36,694 bases of DNA, from NCBI RefSeq assembly GCF_025361915.1, contig NZ_JANYJC010000107.1:1-36694 (forward strand), written 5' to 3'. The translations under genes and the position numbers were made by a program. Below the pieces are notes generated by a model, which worked only from the letters and a program-made list of their open reading frames with translations, ran no database searches and was not told where the DNA came from. The DNA is from Chamaesiphon sp. GL140_3_metabinner_50. GTDB lineage: Bacteria > Cyanobacteriota > Cyanobacteriia > Cyanobacteriales > Chamaesiphonaceae. Shown in pieces: positions 32,804 through 36,694 of the stretch (its first letter is position 1; each line of letters opens with the position of its first letter).

Positions 32804-34189
32804 GTGGAAACGCCCTTTAATACTACAATGATTGCAGGCGGACGCGACCAAGACTCGACAGGCTTTGCCTGGTGGTCTGGTAACGCACGTCTGATCAATT
32901 TGTCTGGTAAGCTGTTGGGCGCACACGTCGCCCACGCTGGTTTGATTGTGTTTTGGGCTGGAGCCATGTGCCTGTTTGAGGTGGCTCACTTCGTACCAGA
33001 GAAGCCAATGTACGAGCAAGGAATCATCTTGCTTTCGCACTTGGCAGCTCAAGGTTGGGGTGTCGGCCCTGGTGGTGAAGTAGTGGATACATTCCCATAC
33101 TTCGTCGTTGGTGTATTGCACTTAATTTCTTCGGCGGTACTCGGTGTTGGTGGTTTGTACCACGCACTACGCGGCCCCGACACGCTAGAGCAATATTCTT
33201 CTTTCTTCGGCTACGACTGGAGAGACAAGGATAAAATGACCTCGATTTTAGGTTTTCACCTCATCATTTTAGGTTGTGGCGCATTATTGCTCGTCATCAA
33301 GGCGATGTTTGTTGGTGGTTTGTATGATACTTGGGCACCAGGTGGCGGTGACGTTCGCCTTGTAACCAATCCTACTCTCAACCCAGCAATTATCTTTGGT
33401 TACTTGCTCAAAGCTCCCTTCGGCGGCGAAGGCTGGATTATCAGTGTTAACAACTTAGAAGATGTTGTCGGCGGACACATTTGGGTTGCTTTACTCTGTA
33501 TTTCTGGTGGTGTATGGCACATTCTGACCAAGCCTTTCGGTTGGGCGCGTCGCGCTTTAATCTGGTCTGGTGAAGCTTATCTGTCTTACAGTTTAGCTGC
33601 TGTATCCTTGATGGCGTTTGTAGCGTCGATCATGGTTTGGTATAACAACACTGTTTATCCTAGTGAATTCTTCGGCCCAACTGGCCCTGAAGCTTCTCAA
33701 GCACAAGCATTGACCTTCCTGATCCGCGACCAACGTTTGGGTGCGAACATTGCAACTGCACAAGGCCCGACTGGTTTGGGTAAATACCTGATGCGTTCTC
33801 CTTCGGGCGAAATCATCTTTGGTGGTGAAACCATGCGGTTCTGGGATTTCCAAGGCCCTTGGTTAGAGCCATTACGTGGCCCCAACGGTTTGGATTTAAG
33901 CAAAGTTAAAAACGATATTCAACCTTGGCAAGCGCGTCGCGCTGCTGAGTACATGACTCACGCGCCACTGGGTTCCTTGAACTCTGTTGGTGGTGTCATT
34001 ACTGAAACCAACGCGTTTAACTATGTTTCTCCTCGTGCATGGTTGGCTTGTTCTCACTTCGTCTTAGGGTTCTTCTTCTTTATCGGTCACCTATGGCACG
34101 CTGGACGCGCACGCGCCGCTGCTGCTGGTTTCGAGAAAGGACTCAACCGCGAGACCGAACCAACGTTGTTCTTGAACGACATTGACTAA
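32804..34189 (+). CDS. psbC: Photosystem II CP43 core antenna protein
   Basis: 461 aa, GTG start with GAGG 10 nt upstream. Six membrane helices and a large lumenal loop that binds chlorophylls and the Mn4CaO5 cluster: Glu342 and Arg345 in [10 protein letters not shown] equal Glu354 and Arg357 in standard numbering. The N-terminus [15 protein letters not shown] aligns with the usual MVTLSNTSMVGGRD with one extra residue, supporting this start. Unlike the usual overlap with psbD, it begins 96 nt downstream, behind a hairpin. WDFQGPW replaces the common WDFRGPW (standard position 362). Strong terminators follow. Confidence 0.96.
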   Translation: METPFNTTMIAGGRDQDSTGFAWWSGNARLINLSGKLLGAHVAHAGLIVFWAGAMCLFEVAHFVPEKPMYEQGIILLSHLAAQGWGVGPGGEVVDTFPYFVVGVLHLISSAVLGVGGLYHALRGPDTLEQYSSFFGYDWRDKDKMTSILGFHLIILGCGALLLVIKAMFVGGLYDTWAPGGGDVRLVTNPTLNPAIIFGYLLKAPFGGEGWIISVNNLEDVVGGHIWVALLCISGGVWHILTKPFGWARRALIWSGEAYLSYSLAAVSLMAFVASIMVWYNNTVYPSEFFGPTGPEASQAQALTFLIRDQRLGANIATAQGPTGLGKYLMRSPSGEIIFGGETMRFWDFQGPWLEPLRGPNGLDLSKVKNDIQPWQARRAAEYMTHAPLGSLNSVGGVITETNAFNYVSPRAWLACSHFVLGFFFFIGHLWHAGRARAAAAGFEKGLNRETEPTLFLNDID

Positions 34190-34220
34190 TCGATTCTAGT
34201 TGGAATTAAGTTATGTAAGC

Positions 34221-34251
34221 AAAAACTCCTGTCGATTCGGCAGGAGTTTTT
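34221..34251 (+). terminator. psbC terminator
   Basis: AAAAACTCCTG-tcgattcgg-CAGGAGTTTTT, an 11-bp stem with T tract, 31 nt after the psbC stop. Confidence 0.88.
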
Positions 34252-34270
34252 GTATTTTCTCAGCGAGATA

Positions 34271-34303
34271 AGAAACCCGACTTTTTGGAAAAGTCGGGTT
34301 TCT
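34271..34303. terminator. Second, bidirectional terminator between psbC and rbfA
   Basis: AGAAACCCGACTTTT-tgg-AAAAGTCGGGTTTCT, a perfect 15-bp stem, serving as rbfA terminator and backup for psbC. It belongs to the same CCCGACTTTT family as 28986. Confidence 0.85.
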
Positions 34304-34321
34304 AAGGATGTCGATATCTGC

Positions 34322-34759
34322 CTAAATAGTTGGCTGAGATTCAGCAGTGGAGGATTGAGTCAAAGGTTCTTCGCCATCTAATGGCTCTAGATCTTCTGAC
34401 TCACCACGTTTTAAACTGAGTTGATTGATTAATGATAAGACGCTGGTGGCTCGATCGAACGATGTATCTTCGACAAAAATTACCGTCGGAGTCCGTCTGA
34501 GCCGAACTCGTTTACCTAGTTCGCTCCGCACGTATCCCGTCACAGACTTGAGTCCTTCCATCGTCGTAGCCCGAACTTCGTCGCTACCGTAGATACTGAC
34601 AAAAATTTTGGTATGCTGGAGATCGCCAGCTACATCTACAGCCGTAACACTAACCATTCCTGCACCAACCCGGTCATCTTTGATATCAAAGAGGATCATT
34701 TGACTGACTTCGCGCTTAATTAATTCGGCGACACGCGACACGCGACGAGTATTAGTCAT
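34322..34759 (-). CDS. rbfA: Ribosome-binding factor A
   Basis: 145 aa. Binds the 30S subunit and helps 16S rRNA 5'-end maturation, also important in cold. KH-like fold with [48 protein letters not shown], and [26 protein letters not shown]. The acidic C-terminal tail (about 118-145) is longer than in E. coli. Downstream of the DUF751 gene by 37 nt on the same strand, so probably one operon; this pair recurs in cyanobacteria as I recall. Confidence 0.93.
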   Translation of the reverse strand: MTNTRRVSRVAELIKREVSQMILFDIKDDRVGAGMVSVTAVDVAGDLQHTKIFVSIYGSDEVRATTMEGLKSVTGYVRSELGKRVRLRRTPTVIFVEDTSFDRATSVLSLINQLSLKRGESEDLEPLDGEEPLTQSSTAESQPTI

Positions 34760-34796
34760 AAATTATATTAAAATCTTTAAAAATAGCGACTCAAAC

Positions 34797-35006
34797 TTAG
34801 GCGACAGGAGTAAGTCCTAACATCGCTTTGAGCGTCAATGCTATGGTCATAACTACTCCCACCAAAAATCCCACCAGCGCAACGGCGGTGACAGGACGTT
34901 TCCACAATGGTGCTAACCACCCAAATGCAGAGATGAAAATACCAAGGATAATGGTAACAAAGTAACTTGGGTATCGTCCGATGTTGCTAAAAAAATCACC
35001 AAACAT
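34797..35006 (-). CDS. DUF751 small membrane protein
   Basis: 69 aa from the ATG at 35006; the track start (TTG) adds MSANTIEIV, absent from the family. Two membrane helices (YFVTIILGIFISAFGWLAPLW and VTAVALVGFLVGVVMTIALTL) and the ending LKAMLGLTPVA. Matches DUF751, a Ycf33-type protein of cyanobacteria and some plastids. Function unknown. First gene of the likely operon with rbfA. Confidence 0.83.
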   Translation of the reverse strand: MFGDFFSNIGRYPSYFVTIILGIFISAFGWLAPLWKRPVTAVALVGFLVGVVMTIALTLKAMLGLTPVA

Positions 35007-35099
35007 TACAATCTCGATCGTGTTAGCGGACAAAAACTATTATAACCGAATGTCCACTAGCGTGCTGGGGGATTGAGTCAAATTTTAAATCGTACCTTT

Positions 35100-35483
35100 A
35101 TGCAGCCTAAATTTGCCGATGAATTGGCTTGGCAACAAGCAGAGTTTCTGATGCAGCCGATTTATATTCGCATTATCGATCGCATTCGTCAACAATCCGA
35201 GACTTCGACATGGCAAGTCAGCTATGAAGAAATTAGAGATCCGCACCCGATTAATTATTTATGTCTCAAATCTGCCAATCGACAATTAAAGTTTGATATT
35301 TGGGATTTATGTTATCAGGTCTGTTTTCTCAATTATGAGGGCAGTCATAGCGAACTCGAAAGTCAAATTGTGGCAGTAGATACGAGTCTAATTGATATGG
35401 AAGCCCAAATTCCCGATTGGAATCGGTTGGATGATAAAGCTAAAGATGTGATTGCTAGAGTGTTCGGTAATCTGCCAAGCTAG
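35100..35483 (+). CDS. Conserved cyanobacterial protein, unknown function
   Basis: 127 aa from the ATG at 35100; the track's TTG start adds MSQILNRTF. Features: FADELAWQQAEFLMQPIYIRIIDRIRQQ, WDLCYQVCFLNYE, VDTSLIDMEAQIPDWNRLDDKAKDVIARVFGNLP. From memory, relatives carry about 50 more residues in the centre, between TWQVSYEEI and YLCLKSA, so this may be a shortened form. No membrane segment or catalytic motif. It lies 34 nt before ygfZ on the same strand. Confidence 0.7.
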   Translation: MQPKFADELAWQQAEFLMQPIYIRIIDRIRQQSETSTWQVSYEEIRDPHPINYLCLKSANRQLKFDIWDLCYQVCFLNYEGSHSELESQIVAVDTSLIDMEAQIPDWNRLDDKAKDVIARVFGNLPS

Positions 35484-35517
35484 TAATTTCAACTACTATT
35501 AATAATTATAAATTTAG

Positions 35518-36513
35518 ATGAAAAATAATTTGAATAACTCACATGAAATATTAGAGGCTGCTCGATCTGCTGCGGCTATTTACGATAGTTCTGAATGGGG
35601 TAAAATAATTGTGAGCGATCGCGACAGGCTGCGATTTTTACACAATCAAAGTACGGCAGATTTTGAACAGCGGCAAGCGGGTGAGGTCTGCGATACGGTA
35701 TTTATTACTTCGACCGCTAGAACGATCGATCTGGTCACCGGATTAATTTTAGATGATGAGGTGTTGTTAATTACATCACCGACGCGTCGTAAATATTTAT
35801 TTGATTGGTTGGATCGCTATATCTTTTTTGCCGATCGAGTTAAATTAAAAGATGTCACGGATAAGCTGGCGAGTTTCACTTTAATGGGTGCGGAAAGTTC
35901 GGGGCTATTAGAAAAATTGGGTTGTCCTGTGAATTTACCTCAATCTGGGCATCAATTAGTTAATATCGATGGGATTGAAGTGCGGATCGCGATCGGGACT
36001 GAATTAGGTTTACCTGGATATCGATTGATTTGCGATCGCGATAAATCGGCAGCTCTACAACAAGCTATAACTAATTTAGGTGCGGCAATCGTCGATGAAA
36101 ATGCTTGGGAATGCCTGCGAATCGAGCGCGGTAGACCCAAGCCCGATGCGGAGTTAACCGACGATTACAACCCCTTAGAGGTGGGTTTATGGGATACGAT
36201 TTCGTTTACTAAAGGCTGCTATATCGGTCAAGAAACGATCGCCAGACTCAATACCTATAAAGGTGTCAAACAATATTTATGGGGCATTAAATTAGCCGAA
36301 ATTGTGACGGTAGGTACGGCGATTACTGTGGGTGGTGAAAAGGTGGGCGTTTTGACTAGCTGTAGCGAAACCGCTGCTGGAGTTGTGGGATTGAGCTATG
36401 TGCGATCGAAAGCGGGCGGTGTCGGGTTGCAAGTCATGTTAGGCGATGTGGCAGGAGAAATTATCGATCTTCCATTCGTACGGCATGAATATCCCGAAAT
36501 AGGTAAGGCTTGA
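35518..36513 (+). CDS. ygfZ: YgfZ/GcvT-like folate-binding protein
   Basis: 331 aa. The signature KGCYIGQETIARLNTYKGV, with its conserved Cys, identifies YgfZ (CAF17/IBA57 relatives), which uses tetrahydrofolate in upkeep of certain Fe-S enzymes such as the tRNA methylthiolase MiaB. The N-terminal GcvT-like region has VSDRDRLRFLHNQSTADF. It lacks the aminomethyltransferase catalytic set of true GcvT. Not next to other folate genes. The gene is AT-rich and follows the small conserved gene. Confidence 0.9.
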   Translation: MKNNLNNSHEILEAARSAAAIYDSSEWGKIIVSDRDRLRFLHNQSTADFEQRQAGEVCDTVFITSTARTIDLVTGLILDDEVLLITSPTRRKYLFDWLDRYIFFADRVKLKDVTDKLASFTLMGAESSGLLEKLGCPVNLPQSGHQLVNIDGIEVRIAIGTELGLPGYRLICDRDKSAALQQAITNLGAAIVDENAWECLRIERGRPKPDAELTDDYNPLEVGLWDTISFTKGCYIGQETIARLNTYKGVKQYLWGIKLAEIVTVGTAITVGGEKVGVLTSCSETAAGVVGLSYVRSKAGGVGLQVMLGDVAGEIIDLPFVRHEYPEIGKA

Positions 36514-36558
36514 GAGGGTGCCTGAAAAATCAATTCTTTTAAGCTTAAACCCTAGAAA

Positions 36559-36685
36559 TCCCCCTTGAAAAGGGGGACTTCCGGATCCGGTTCCCCTCTT
36601 AAAAAGCTACGGTGTATCCACAAGTATGTTAGTAACGATCGCAGACCTTTACCCCACCCCAGCCCTCCCCTTATAAAGGGGAGGG
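36559..36685. repeat. Two interspersed palindromes at the right edge
   Basis: TCCCCCTT-gaa-AAGGGGGA at 36559-36577 and CCCTCCCCTT-ata-AAGGGGAGGG at 36663-36685, the latter a perfect 10-bp stem. Both belong to C-rich hairpin repeats frequent in cyanobacterial spacers; no gene is seen between ygfZ and the window end. Confidence 0.75.
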
Positions 36686-36694
36686 AGCCGGAAA

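Noticed and set aside
31643-34189. Far-red (FaRLiP) photosystem gene cluster
   Set aside because: psbD and psbC are present, but no psbA, psbB, apc or phytochrome-type regulator genes lie around them; flanks are UPF0367 and rbfA. A paralogous pair is still possible, but this cluster type is not supported.

Overview
The window is cyanobacterial chromosome. It carries psbD (photosystem II D2) and psbC (CP43), a CpcS/CpeS-type phycobiliprotein lyase, and cyanobacterial conserved proteins of the UPF0367, DUF751, DUF3318, DUF1997 and P-loop-less BtuR-like kinds. CGATCG and the HIP1 octamer GCGATCGC are scattered throughout, and heptanucleotide tandem repeats (STRRs) and small palindromic repeats fill the spacers. 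The genus cannot be fixed from sequence alone; a Chamaesiphon-like genome is only a guess. I saw no rRNA, tRNA, CRISPR array, prophage or intact insertion sequence.

Layout. 1-4.6 kb: the 3' part of a family 2 glycosyltransferase (runs off the left edge), a polyprenyl-phosphate sugar-1-phosphate transferase for exopolysaccharide, and a membrane-anchored PAF-acetylhydrolase-like hydrolase. 4.6-8.5 kb: thrC, a MoaD/ThiS-type sulfur carrier, a decayed DUF2227 gene, then a thyA-folA pair. 8.7-12.6 kb: an RNase D-like exonuclease with a secreted CAP protein, DUF3318, a BtuR-like protein and rph. 12.7-17.9 kb: galE, a coiled-coil protein, the bilin lyase, a parvulin-like isomerase, a cysteine desulfurase and a zinc-ribbon/RelE-like protein. 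18.4-25.7 kb: a PLD-family protein with an EF-hand-like loop, a HAD phosphatase, DUF1361, the sulfate-binding lipoprotein SbpA, DUF1997, an NmrA/Ycf39-like SDR, a GH104-like muramidase and DUF4385. 25.8-31.2 kb: bifunctional putA, map, an EcfA/CbiO-type ATPase and UPF0367. 31.6-36.7 kb: psbD, psbC, rbfA, DUF751, a small conserved protein and ygfZ. Most genes look singly transcribed or in pairs, and convergent pairs are separated by strong hairpin terminators.

Most notable: psbD and psbC, which in cyanobacteria normally overlap by about 14 nt and are translationally linked, are separated here by 96 nt. The ancestral psbC GTG is still present inside psbD but opens only a 12-codon ORF. That ORF runs into a 12-bp hairpin followed by six T. 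A near-copy of the overlap sequence (14 of 17 bases) now forms the psbC start. The psbD leader also holds three perfect short palindromes. A second theme is repeats touching coding sequence: a palindromic repeat sits in frame inside the glycosyltransferase domain, repeat edges supply the stop codons of four genes, and a heptamer array supplies a Shine-Dalgarno sequence. Two copies of a MITE-like element with TAGACTTYCTGCAAAAGT ends are present.
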